In this document: one piece after another, positions 43,435 through 51,833 of the stretch
Layout: every line of letters starts with the position of its first letter
Position numbering within the stretch: the stretch's first letter is position 1
From: SAR202 cluster bacterium
GTDB lineage: Bacteria > Chloroflexota > Dehalococcoidia > Lucifugimonadales > Lucifugimonadaceae
DNA: 59,102 nt
Direction: 5' to 3'
Assembly: GCA_016872495.1 (NCBI GenBank)
Contig: VGZT01000010.1
Span: forward strand, 1-59,102
The notes under the pieces: generated by a model
Told to the model about the DNA's origin: nothing
The model's input: only the letters and a program-made list of their open reading frames with translations
Databases searched by the model: none
Position numbers and translations under genes: made by a program

Positions 43435-44001
43435 ATGGCTGTCTCGAGGAATTCAAGGTCCTGGATGCGCATCAGAACATCGATCGTCGTTGCCGCGCTG
43501 CTCGCTGCCACCGCGTGGACCGCCTGCGGCGGCGAGGCGACCGTGGCGACCCCAACCGCACAGGTCGTACAGAGGATCTTCCCTTCCACCAGGATGTATT
43601 CCGTCGACGACCTCAAGGCGGTCGGACTCAAGGTCATGCACGTCTATGACGTCGGCGGCCTGCCCCATGCCCAGTCAGCGATCCACGGGACCTTCGAAAG
43701 GCTCGAGTTTGAAGCGCGCTTCTACGCTTCACAGGCCGACGCAGTCGCGCATGGGGAGGCCCTCGCGGATGAAGTATCCGGACCGGACGCGATCGTCACC
43801 GGGCCAGACGTGAGGTGGGAGGAAGGGGCAGCCCACCGCAGGCTCTGCAGCCGTGCGGCCCAGACCCCGCATTCTGGCTGCAGCTACTCCGCACGCTACG
43901 GCGATTACATGATCCGGGGCAACATGGTCTTGCTCTGCGAGGGGCAGACCTCCGAGCTGGCGATGAAGGCGTGCGGCGATCTGCTCGAGGGCGTGCCCTG
44001 A
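43435..44001 (+). CDS. Lipoprotein D of the paralog cluster
   Basis: 188 residues from ATG 43435 behind AAGGG. Lipobox in AATAWTACGG. Core elements YSVDDLKAVGLKVMHVYDV, EFEARFYASQADAV, RRLCSRAAQTPHSGC, YMIRGNMVLLCEGQ with MKAC. It shares with C and E the extra upstream Cys pair. Its stop TGA overlaps a CTG that may start E. Confidence 0.8.
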   Translation: MAVSRNSRSWMRIRTSIVVAALLAATAWTACGGEATVATPTAQVVQRIFPSTRMYSVDDLKAVGLKVMHVYDVGGLPHAQSAIHGTFERLEFEARFYASQADAVAHGEALADEVSGPDAIVTGPDVRWEEGAAHRRLCSRAAQTPHSGCSYSARYGDYMIRGNMVLLCEGQTSELAMKACGDLLEGVP

Positions 44002-44531
44002 CGCGCAGCGGCGGCGTGCTTGCCTTGTTTGCCATCGTTGGCTGCCTTGCGGCCGCATTGGCCTGCACGAGCGCCCCCGGAGCCATTTCGACCGGGCAGC
44101 CCACGAACGAACGTCCGAGGACCACCGCCTCGGATCGAATCTATCACCCGGATGACCTCAGGAACGCGGGAGTCAAGATAGCCCGCTCGTACGACGTGTC
44201 GGAGCTGTCCGGCGCCACGGCCGCCCTGAACGGGTTCCTGAACCGGAAAGAGTACGAGGCGAGGTTTTATGCCGACTTCCCCCGCGCCTCAGGGACCGGC
44301 GCCGCGGCGGCGGCCCTGGTGACCGGCAAGGATGCCGCGGTGACGGGCAAAGTCCCGTGGGAAGAGGGGGCCACGGACCGCCGGAAATGCGTGGGCGGAA
44401 TCAACGCCAACTGCGTCGCGAAGTACGGGGACTTCATCGTCTACGGCAACCTGGTCTTACTGTGCGAGGGTCGGGACTCGGCAACTTCGCTCGATACCTG
44501 CTTTGAGCTCATATCGTTGTTGCCCAGGTAA
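43998..44531 (+). CDS. Lipoprotein E of the paralog cluster, probable CTG start
   Basis: Core YHPDDLRNAGVKIARSYDV, TAALNGFLNRKEYEARFYAD, RRKCVGGINANC, FIVYGNLVLLCEGRD with LDTC. The signal is LTRSGGVLALFAIVGCLAAA followed by LAC. The CTG at 43998 overlaps the previous stop (CTGA), has GAGGG about 7 bases upstream, and supplies the Arg expected in a signal n-region, so I prefer it (177 residues). The first standard in-frame start, GTG 44016, lacks a ribosome site and removes the Arg. Confidence 0.72.
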   Translation: MTRSGGVLALFAIVGCLAAALACTSAPGAISTGQPTNERPRTTASDRIYHPDDLRNAGVKIARSYDVSELSGATAALNGFLNRKEYEARFYADFPRASGTGAAAAALVTGKDAAVTGKVPWEEGATDRRKCVGGINANCVAKYGDFIVYGNLVLLCEGRDSATSLDTCFELISLLPR

Positions 44532-44549
44532 CGCCCGCTTGGCGCGTGC

Positions 44550-45032
44550 TCATGGCAGGCGCGCGATGAGCTGTTCGCAGACCGCCAGTTCTACCTCACA
44601 CAACAGGACCAGATTGCCCACAATTGCGTAGGCGTGGTAGCGATTGACCGCCGGGATCAGGTAGTCAGTCTGTCCCGGGCGTCGTGCGATGGCCTCGCCG
44701 GCCGGCCCGGCGCCGTAGAGCGCGGCATCCTCGTGCGAGTCGTAGAGCCAGACTTCAACGTCCCGCTGGTTGAAGAATCCGAAAGCGGCCGCGCGCGCAT
44801 TCGGCAGCGAGTCGACTTCAAAGTCCTTGTTCTTCTTCCAGCCAGCGCCTTGCACATCGGCGATGGTGAAGGTGCGGTCGACTGCGAAGACGGCCGAACG
44901 GCCCGGCTCGGCCACGTTGGCTGGTACCTTGCCTGGGGTCGCCGGCGCTTCTTCGCTGCCGCACGCCATTGCCACAGCTATCATCAGCGCGGCGAGCCCG
45001 CCGGCGCGACGGCCGAACCGAAGCGGGGTCAC
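44550..45032 (-). CDS. Lipoprotein F of the paralog cluster
   Basis: 160 residues, GTG start overlapping the stop of G (GTGA), so coupled to it. Signal ends IAVAMACGS. Core FTIADVQGAGWKKNKDFEV, ARAAAFGFFNQRDVEVWLYD, AIVGNLVLLCEVELAVC. This is the compact form: the segment between the two halves is shortest here, without the additional Cys of C, D and E. Convergent with E, 18 bp apart. Confidence 0.8.
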   Translation of the reverse strand: MTPLRFGRRAGGLAALMIAVAMACGSEEAPATPGKVPANVAEPGRSAVFAVDRTFTIADVQGAGWKKNKDFEVDSLPNARAAAFGFFNQRDVEVWLYDSHEDAALYGAGPAGEAIARRPGQTDYLIPAVNRYHAYAIVGNLVLLCEVELAVCEQLIARLP

Positions 45033-45577
45033 TTGAGGGCGGCGAGGAGCGCCTCGCAGGAGGCGACCTCTACTTCGCAGAGCATCACCAGGTTGCCGGC
45101 AACCAGGTAGGCGTTGTACCCGGTGATGCCTTCGTGACCGGCCCCGCGATCGCCACCGCCTCTCCGCTTTGGCGCTTGAGTGGCTTCGTACGCCGGTGCC
45201 ACGCCCAGCTCGAGGGCGGCGGCGTGCGTCTCGTAGAACCTGACCTCAATGTCTCGCCGGTTGAAGAACCCGTACCAGGCGGCACGCGCTCCCGGCAACG
45301 ACTCGTACGCAAGCTGCTTCGACTTCTTGTAGCCGGCGCGCTCGAGTTCATCGATGGTGATCTCCCGGTCGGCCATAACGACCCTTGCACCGCCGTCGGG
45401 GATCAAGGACCCGGCCGCCGTCTCATGCGACGGCCCGGCTTCCCGGGCTTGGTCGACCGTGGAGCATGCGATCAACAGCAGCGCCGCGGAGGCGCTGACC
45501 GCAGAAATGATCCGCCGGTGCGCACAGCGGCCATGTGCGCTCCCCCAGGAAACAGCAGAGGCCCCGTTGTTGCGCAA
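45029..45577 (-). CDS. Lipoprotein G of the paralog cluster
   Basis: 182 residues from TTG 45577, supported by AGGAGG exactly 5 bases upstream. The signal is LLLIACS with an Arg-rich n-region. Core ITIDELERAGYKKSKQLAYE, ARAAWYGFFNRRDIEVRFYE, LVAGNLVMLCEVEVASC. Closest to F; the two form a minus-strand pair. Its ribosome site and start codon are buried in a 12-bp hairpin that also lies just after the substrate-binding-protein gene. Confidence 0.78.
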   Translation of the reverse strand: MRNNGASAVSWGSAHGRCAHRRIISAVSASAALLLIACSTVDQAREAGPSHETAAGSLIPDGGARVVMADREITIDELERAGYKKSKQLAYESLPGARAAWYGFFNRRDIEVRFYETHAAALELGVAPAYEATQAPKRRGGGDRGAGHEGITGYNAYLVAGNLVMLCEVEVASCEALLAALK

Positions 45578-45586
45578 CGGGGCCTC
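45558..45586 (-). promoter_or_regulatory. Hairpin covering the ribosome site and start of lipoprotein G
   Basis: Arms GAGGCCCCGTTG (45558-45569) and its complement (45575-45586) form a 12-bp perfect stem with a 5-base loop. On the transcribed minus strand the 5' arm contains GAGG of the Shine-Dalgarno and the TTG start of G. It also lies about 20 bases after the stop of the upstream substrate-binding-protein gene. It could terminate that transcript, block translation of G, or both. Confidence 0.7.
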
Positions 45587-45604
45587 CTGCCTACCTGCTA
45601 GCCG

Positions 45605-47458
45605 TTACTTGACCGCTTTCAGGTTGTGAAGGACCAGCGACCACGTCAGGTGCCACGAGGCCTCGTTGACGTAGCCGTCGGTCTCTCCGCCCAGCGGCCA
45701 GTTGGTCCACCGGGTCTCGTTCAAGACGATCCGGTGGTAGAACTCGAGGACCGGGACGTCCGGCAGCTGCGGCAACCAGATCTCCATTGCCTTGCGCCAG
45801 ATCGCCTGGACCTGCTTCTCGTCGGCGGTAGCCGCCATCTCGTCTGTCAGCTTGTCCCAGGCCGGGTTTTCCCAGCGGTAGAAGTTCACCTGGTGACCAC
45901 CGGGGATGTTCACGCTGGCCGACTGGTAGAGCTTCATCGTGAAGTACGGGTCGCTCACCGAGCCGCCGTGCCCGAACATCAGGCACTCGAAGTTGCCTTC
46001 TGCCATCCGGCTTGAAGCATCCGGGGGCTGGATGTAGCTGGCGTTGATGCCCTGCTTCCGCAACTGCTCAGCGGTCAAAGGCCCAAGATCCACCCAGGGG
46101 GTGAAGCCGATGATCTGGCAGTTGATCGTGTTGTTCGCCTTGTCCCGCCACATCCCGTCCGCGCCCTTGGTGAAGCCGGCCTTGGTCAGGCGCTCATTGC
46201 CCTTGGCGGGGTTGAACTCGGTCGTGTCGTACTTCGCCAGGAGGTCCTTTACGGATTCGAAGTACTTCTTGAGCGGCGGGTACTGCGGCATCGTCAGCGG
46301 GTTAAGCGCTGCGGCGCCGTCGTACCCCTTCTGGCTGAGCTCCTTGCGGTCAAGGTAGTAGCTCAACGCCCAGCGCACGTCCGGGTTGTCGAATGGGCCG
46401 AACTTGCCGCTGTTGTTGAAAGCCAGCGAGACCGGCCACCAGTCAACGTAGCCGTACGGGGAGTTCTTCCCGGTGTGCGTGGTCAGCTTCGCGTTCTGGG
46501 CCAGCGTTTCCTTGATCGTGCGCGGCGTGGTCATGGCGCCGTAGTCGACGTCGTTCTTGATCAGGGCCTGCGCTGTGATCGTCTGGTCACCGGTGCTCGG
46601 GAGGTAGATGACCCTCTCGACCTGCGGCAACTTTCCGAACTGGCCGAGGTCTGCCTGGCCCACGCCCCACCACGAGTCGCGGCGGTCGATGATCTTCTGC
46701 TCGGGCGATCCCAGCACGACCTTCCATGCACTTGTAGTCACGGGGAGGCCAGCCGCCGGATCGTACGCCTTGAACGTCGTCCAGTCCTTCCCGCTGAAGA
46801 TGTGCTCTGGGACGATGTAAACACCGATGTCGAACTTGTAGGCCATGAAGTAGAAGAACCGCGGATCCGGCCGCTTCAGGTTCAGCTTGACCGTGTGGCT
46901 GTCGACCTTCTCGGCGTTGTCGAGGACGTTCGCCACGTCCTTGCCCCACCGCACCGCTTCCTTGAGGCCCTTCAAGGTGTTGAGTGTGTAGACAACGTCG
47001 TCCGCATTGAACTCCTGCCCGTCGCTCCACTTGACGTCTTTCCGGAGCTTGATGGTCAGGGTCTTGTTGTCGTTCGTGTACTCCCAGCTCGTCGCCAGCC
47101 ACGGAATCATCTTGTCGTCGAACGCGCTGAAGAACGCGAGCGGCTCATAGATGATGTTCGGTCCGGTCTGGTGGTTGGCACCGATGGCATAGGGGTTCCA
47201 GAGTTCGAAGTCCACGTGGCGGCCTTCCGAGCCACCGAGGAACGAGACCAGGGTCCGGTCTCGCGCGACTTCCTTGAGCTTCGTCGAACCCGCAGGCGCA
47301 GCGGTCGCAGCTGGCGCAGTGGTCGCAGCTGGCGCAGTGGTCGCAGCCGGTTTAGCCGGTACGGCGGTTGGTTCCGCCTTCTTGCCGCCACATGCGATCA
47401 CCGCGATCAGAGCGATCGCGAGCAGCGCCCCAAGCGCTAAGGTCAGTCGTACTCGCAT
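45605..47458 (-). CDS. Oligopeptide-type ABC substrate-binding lipoprotein (SBP family 5)
   Basis: 617 residues. Lipobox in IAVIACGG, an Ala/Thr-rich linker with 6-residue repeats (ATTAPA), then the SBP_bac_5 fold (DVKWSDGQEFNADDVVYTLNTL is the conserved lobe-I segment). It is divergent from the permease-ATPase operon starting at 47799 and is its likely receptor. The 3' flank holds the hairpin that overlaps lipoprotein G. Confidence 0.9.
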   Translation of the reverse strand: MRVRLTLALGALLAIALIAVIACGGKKAEPTAVPAKPAATTAPAATTAPAATAAPAGSTKLKEVARDRTLVSFLGGSEGRHVDFELWNPYAIGANHQTGPNIIYEPLAFFSAFDDKMIPWLATSWEYTNDNKTLTIKLRKDVKWSDGQEFNADDVVYTLNTLKGLKEAVRWGKDVANVLDNAEKVDSHTVKLNLKRPDPRFFYFMAYKFDIGVYIVPEHIFSGKDWTTFKAYDPAAGLPVTTSAWKVVLGSPEQKIIDRRDSWWGVGQADLGQFGKLPQVERVIYLPSTGDQTITAQALIKNDVDYGAMTTPRTIKETLAQNAKLTTHTGKNSPYGYVDWWPVSLAFNNSGKFGPFDNPDVRWALSYYLDRKELSQKGYDGAAALNPLTMPQYPPLKKYFESVKDLLAKYDTTEFNPAKGNERLTKAGFTKGADGMWRDKANNTINCQIIGFTPWVDLGPLTAEQLRKQGINASYIQPPDASSRMAEGNFECLMFGHGGSVSDPYFTMKLYQSASVNIPGGHQVNFYRWENPAWDKLTDEMAATADEKQVQAIWRKAMEIWLPQLPDVPVLEFYHRIVLNETRWTNWPLGGETDGYVNEASWHLTWSLVLHNLKAVK

Positions 47459-47798
47459 TTGCCAACCTCCCTGAAACCCGTAAATACCGTCCAGACCGGC
47501 CGTTCAGTCAATGGCGCCAAACAAAGAGCCTGCTCGCCTGATGCGCGCCAGTCGTTAGCCCGGCATTTTGAACCCAAACGGGCATGGAGTCAATATTCGG
47601 ATCATACGAAGACGCTTCTTGCCGATTTCGTATGGCAATGAAATACGGTGGGTTTCGAAGGCACGGTTGATCTTTGTAGTGGAGTCGACCACAATATTTA
47701 CCCTCGCTCGTTTTGGGAGCGAACGGTTTACAGGCGGACCATCCTTGACAGAAATTGTGGTCGAACGGCCTTCCGGCACGTCGGCCGCGGCCCGGCGC
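47459..47798. promoter_or_regulatory. Divergent promoter region of the third ABC system
   Basis: A 340-base gap, clearly more AT-rich than its surroundings, separates the receptor from the permease operon. It contains TTGACA at 47745-47750, a GTGG-N6-CCAC inverted repeat around 47684 and an AATATT element near 47694, and presumably holds promoters for both directions. An in-frame GTG at 47757 could extend the permease N-terminus. No gene is seen. Confidence 0.5.
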
Positions 47799-48833
47799 AT
47801 GCGATTCGCTCAGCGGTTCTTCGTGGCGGTCGTCGGAAACTACGTGTTCCGGCGAGTGCTCTTCTTCCTGTTCGTCGTCTGGCTTGCCAGCACCGTCATC
47901 TTCATCATCCCTCGACTGTCGGGCCAGGATCCGGTCAAGGAAAAGCTCCTGCTCGAGGCACAGCGGGGCGGCCACCTCCAGTCCGGCTTCGAAGACATGG
48001 CGCGCACCTACCAGAAGCGTTTCGGCCTCGACCGACCGATCTGGATCCAGTACCGGAACTTCATTCTTGACCTGGCACAGTTCGATCTTGGCCCGTCGAT
48101 CGCCTTCTTCCCGCGGACCGTCAACGATATCCTGATGGACTCGCTGGTTTGGACCATCGGGTTGCTCGGGACGGTGACGATCCTCTCCTTCGTGATCGGA
48201 ACGCTGTCGGGAGCTCTGCTGGGTTGGCCGCGTGCGCCGGGGTACTTCAAGTACCTGTTCGGGCCCCTGCTGACGCTTTCGGCGATCCCGTTCTACCTGC
48301 TGGCGCTCTTGCTGGTGTTCTTATTCGCCTTCCGTTTCAGCATCTTCCCGCTCTTCGGTGGATATGGCATCGGCAAGGTACCGGACTTCAGCCTCGACTT
48401 CGCGCTACAGGTATTACGCCATGCCATCCTCCCGGCGATGTCGATCATCCTGGCCTCGATCGGCTTCTGGGCGCTCGGGATGCGCGGCATGATGGTGACC
48501 ATGCAGGGCTCCGATTTCATGGTTCAGGCGGAGGCCAAGGGCCTGAAAGCGGGTCGAATCTTCCTGCGCTACGCGCTGCGTAACGCCCTGCTGCCGCAAA
48601 CCACGGCGCTGGCGCTCTCACTCGGCACGGTCCTGACCGGCGCCGTCCTGGTCGAAGTCGTGTTCAGGTACCCGGGCCTCGGGAACACGCTTTACCAGGC
48701 GATCCGCCTGAGCGACTTCTTCATCATCCGGGGCTTCGTGTTCGCGGTGATCGTCTCGCTGGCGCTGGCAACGCTGATCGTAGACATCACCTATCCGCTG
48801 CTCGATCCGCGCGTCAAGTACCGAAAGGGCTAG
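47799..48833 (+). CDS. ABC transporter permease, DppB/OppB type
   Basis: 344 residues from ATG 47799 (MRFAQRFFVAVVGNYVFRRV); a GTG at 47757 is also possible. Features: TM1, FGLDRPIWIQYRNFI, the EAA loop DFMVQAEAKGLKAGRIFLRYALRNALLP, and YPLLDPRVKY at the end. This and the orphan permease at 51.8 kb share the longer periplasmic first loop, unlike the other two DppB-type proteins, so they form a distinct subgroup. Followed after 8 bp by its partner. Confidence 0.92.
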   Translation: MRFAQRFFVAVVGNYVFRRVLFFLFVVWLASTVIFIIPRLSGQDPVKEKLLLEAQRGGHLQSGFEDMARTYQKRFGLDRPIWIQYRNFILDLAQFDLGPSIAFFPRTVNDILMDSLVWTIGLLGTVTILSFVIGTLSGALLGWPRAPGYFKYLFGPLLTLSAIPFYLLALLLVFLFAFRFSIFPLFGGYGIGKVPDFSLDFALQVLRHAILPAMSIILASIGFWALGMRGMMVTMQGSDFMVQAEAKGLKAGRIFLRYALRNALLPQTTALALSLGTVLTGAVLVEVVFRYPGLGNTLYQAIRLSDFFIIRGFVFAVIVSLALATLIVDITYPLLDPRVKYRKG

Positions 48834-48841
48834 GACCTTAG

Positions 48842-49762
48842 ATGGCGACCACCTACATAGAGCCAGTCGTCAAACCCGGCCCCCAGAACTGGGTCGAGCG
48901 CAACCGTTTACGGATTCTCCCCATCTACCGGTACATGCGCCGCAACCCATCGCTGGTCTGGGGTATCGGGATACTGCTTTCCCTGCTGCTGTTCGTCGGG
49001 TACGGGACGCTGTTCTACCCGCACGAACGCTTCCGGCCGCTGTCGGCCGACGTTCGTCTGCCCCCCAGCACGACTTACCCGTTCGGGACCGACACCCAGG
49101 GGCGCGACATCTTCGCGGTCATGGTGCGTGGCATCCCGCTCACTCTGCGGATCGGCTTGATCGCCGGCGGGATAGGCCTCGTGCTGGGGACATCGCTCGG
49201 GTTTATCGCCGCCTACTACGGAGGCTGGGTCGACGCCGCGATCCGAACGGTCGTGGATGTAGGACTGACGATCCCAGGGCTCCTGATCCTGATCCTGATC
49301 GCGGTGAACGTGAAAGGCGGGCTTAGCGTCGACCAGATGGGCCTCGCGGTGGCAACGGTCGCCTGGGTCCATCCGGCGCGCACGATCCGCTCACAGGTCC
49401 TCGTGATGCGCGAGCAGCTGTATGTGGAGATAGCCAGGCTCTCAGGGGTAAGCGGGCTGGGGATCGTCTTCCGGGAGATGATGCCTAACCTGATGCCCTA
49501 CCTGGCGGCCAGCTTCGTGGGATCAGTCGGGGCGGCGATCCTGGCGTCGATCGGCCTCGAGGCTCTCGGCCTGGGCCCCTTCGACAGCCCGACCCTCGGG
49601 ATGACCGTGTACTTCAACATCGTGTTCTCGTCGGTCGTGGTCGGCATGTGGTGGTGGCTGGTGCCGCCAATAGCAGCCATGGCCATGATCTTCGTCGGCC
49701 TGTTCCTGATCGCCTCGGGACTCGATGAATGGGCCAACCCGCGATTGAGGAAGCGCATTTGA
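48842..49762 (+). CDS. ABC transporter permease, DppC/OppC type
   Basis: 306 residues. N-terminal tail and TM1, FGTDTQGRDIFAVMVRGIP, EAA loop near LYVEIARLSGVSGLGIVFREMMPN, and DEWANPRLRKR at the end. Its stop overlaps the TTG start of the first ATPase gene (TTGA), so permease and ATPase translation are coupled. Confidence 0.92.
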   Translation: MATTYIEPVVKPGPQNWVERNRLRILPIYRYMRRNPSLVWGIGILLSLLLFVGYGTLFYPHERFRPLSADVRLPPSTTYPFGTDTQGRDIFAVMVRGIPLTLRIGLIAGGIGLVLGTSLGFIAAYYGGWVDAAIRTVVDVGLTIPGLLILILIAVNVKGGLSVDQMGLAVATVAWVHPARTIRSQVLVMREQLYVEIARLSGVSGLGIVFREMMPNLMPYLAASFVGSVGAAILASIGLEALGLGPFDSPTLGMTVYFNIVFSSVVVGMWWWLVPPIAAMAMIFVGLFLIASGLDEWANPRLRKRI

Positions 49763-50787
49763 CATCGCTCACCGCCGCGACTGCGGCCAGATCCTCCGCC
49801 TCATCCGAACACTCCCTGGTCGTCGAAGACCTGCGGGTGCACTACGACACCCCTGAAGGCGTCATCAAGGCGGTCGACGGCGTCTCCCTTGCGCTGAAGC
49901 CGGGTGAACGCCTGGCGCTGGTAGGCGAGTCCGGAAGCGGGAAGTCCACGCTGGCGATGGCCCTGATGCGCCTGACCAAGGCGCCGGGCCGGATCGTTGC
50001 CGGCCATATCTACCTTGGCGGCAAGGACATCACCCTCCTCGAAGAGCCGGAGATGCGGCAGCTTCGTCTCAACGAGATCGCCCTGGTCCCACAGGGCGCC
50101 ATGAACTCCCTGAACCCGGTGATGCGCGTCAAGCACCAGATCATTGACGGCATCCTCGACCACGTTGCAGACCGGAAACAGACGCCCGACAGCCACGAGC
50201 TGGAAGAGCGGGTCAACCGCCTGCTCGCCCGGGTCGGGCTATCACCGGAAGTGGGAAGGATGTTCCCGCATGAGCTGAGCGGGGGGATGAAGCAGCGGGT
50301 AGCGATGGCGATCGCCATTTCATTGAGCCCCCGGGTGATCGTTGCCGACGAACCCACTAGCGCGCTCGACGTGGTGGTCCAGCGGCAAATCATGCAGACC
50401 CTTGGGCGGCTTCAGCAGGGCCTTGACGCGGCCGTGATCCTGATCGGTCACGACATGGGCCTGGTCGCGCAGTTCGCAAACCGGGTCGGGGTCATGTACG
50501 CCGGCAAGCTGGTGGAGCTCGGACCCGTCCAGCAGATCTTCACCGAGCCGCTGCACCCTTACACGAAGCTGCTGATCGAGAGCCTGCCGAACCTGGAAGA
50601 GAAGAAGAAGTTCATCGGGATCCCCGGCCTGCCGCCGACGCTCCTGAGATTGCCATCTGGCTGCGTGTTCCACCCGCGCTGCCCGAGCTTCATCAAGGGC
50701 ACGTGCGAAACCGTCGCCCCGCACTACCAGGAAGTCCGGCCCGAACGTGAAACCTCGTGCCACCTGTACGCCGGGGTGCGAGCATGA
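49759..50787 (+). CDS. ABC transporter ATP-binding protein, DppD/OppD type
   Basis: 342 residues from TTG 49759, with GAGG 8 bases upstream. Walker A GESGSGKST, Q-loop VPQGAMNSLNP, signature LSGGMKQR, Walker B VIVADEPTSALD, H-loop LIGHDMGL, and the C-terminal oligopeptide domain with CVFHPRCPSF, which in this family can carry a cluster-binding Cys set. It pairs with the next gene in a heterodimeric ATPase. The only OppD-type ATPase in the window. Confidence 0.93.
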   Translation: MTSLTAATAARSSASSEHSLVVEDLRVHYDTPEGVIKAVDGVSLALKPGERLALVGESGSGKSTLAMALMRLTKAPGRIVAGHIYLGGKDITLLEEPEMRQLRLNEIALVPQGAMNSLNPVMRVKHQIIDGILDHVADRKQTPDSHELEERVNRLLARVGLSPEVGRMFPHELSGGMKQRVAMAIAISLSPRVIVADEPTSALDVVVQRQIMQTLGRLQQGLDAAVILIGHDMGLVAQFANRVGVMYAGKLVELGPVQQIFTEPLHPYTKLLIESLPNLEEKKKFIGIPGLPPTLLRLPSGCVFHPRCPSFIKGTCETVAPHYQEVRPERETSCHLYAGVRA

Positions 50788-51833
50788 CCGCGCTGCTCGA
50801 ACTCCGTAACGTTTCGAAGCTGTTCGGGGGCGGTTTCTTCAGCGGGCGTCCCCCGTTGCACGCGCTCGACGGCATCACATTCTCGATCCCGGAGGACCGC
50901 CCGACCATCACTGCGATCGCCGGCGAAAGCGGGAGCGGCAAGACGACCCTTGCCAGAATCCTCCTCGGGATCGCGACGCCCTCTGCGGGGCAGGTCCTTT
51001 ACCGGGGGAAAGACGTCGCCAGGATCTCGGGCGCCGAGCGCAAGCGGTTCCGACTGGAAGTACAACCGATCTTCCAGGACCCGTTCGAGTCCTACAACCC
51101 TTTCTACAAGGTCGACCACGTCCTGACCACTCCGGCGCGCAACTTCAAGATAGGCAAGAGCAAGGCAGAGCGGCGCTCCCGCATCGAAGAGGCGCTCCAC
51201 GCCGTTGGGCTGCAGCCTGAAGAAACGCTGGGGCGCTTCCCACACCAGCTGAGCGGCGGCCAGCGCCAGCGCGTGATGGTGGCGCGGGCGCTGCTCCTGA
51301 GGCCCCGCATCCTCCTGGCTGACGAACCGGTGTCGATGGTCGACGCTTCCCTGCGAGCGACCATCCTGGACTCCGTGTACACCCTGAACCGGACGCACGG
51401 GATCTCGGTCATCTACATCACACACGACCTGACGACGGCGTACCAGGTCAGCGACAACATCATCGTGCTCTACCGGGGATCGGTCGCCGAGGCCGGTTCC
51501 GTGGAGCAGGTCATCAAGCAGCCGAAGCACCCGTACACGCAGCTACTCGTTCAGTCGATCCCGCGCCCCGACCCTCGAAAGCTCTGGGGAGACGTCCCCG
51601 CGCGCGGCGATGCCGAGGCCCTGGGCGAGGCGGTCGGCTGCAAGTTTGCCGACCGTTGCCCGTTCGTCATGGACGCGTGCCGGTCGGCCGTCCCGCCGCT
51701 TCATCACATCGATCCCCACCGCGTGGCCAGCTGCTTCCTGTATCGCGATTCGAAGGTAGTGGCCGAGCAGGACATTGCGGGAGTGTTTGCGCCCCGGGCA
51801 GACGCAGCGCGGACGGGACCGGTCCGCGCCTAG
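50784..51833 (+). CDS. ABC transporter ATP-binding protein, DppF/OppF type
   Basis: 349 residues from ATG 50784, overlapping the previous stop (ATGA). Walker A GESGSGKTT, FQDPFESYNPF, signature LSGGQRQR, Walker B ILLADEPVSMVDASL, YITHDLTTAYQ, and the C-terminal CKFADRCPF motif. Together with the preceding protein it powers the third importer and may also energise the two ATPase-less systems in this window. Its stop is shared with that of the convergent permease through a CTAG tetramer. Confidence 0.93.
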   Translation: MTALLELRNVSKLFGGGFFSGRPPLHALDGITFSIPEDRPTITAIAGESGSGKTTLARILLGIATPSAGQVLYRGKDVARISGAERKRFRLEVQPIFQDPFESYNPFYKVDHVLTTPARNFKIGKSKAERRSRIEEALHAVGLQPEETLGRFPHQLSGGQRQRVMVARALLLRPRILLADEPVSMVDASLRATILDSVYTLNRTHGISVIYITHDLTTAYQVSDNIIVLYRGSVAEAGSVEQVIKQPKHPYTQLLVQSIPRPDPRKLWGDVPARGDAEALGEAVGCKFADRCPFVMDACRSAVPPLHHIDPHRVASCFLYRDSKVVAEQDIAGVFAPRADAARTGPVRA

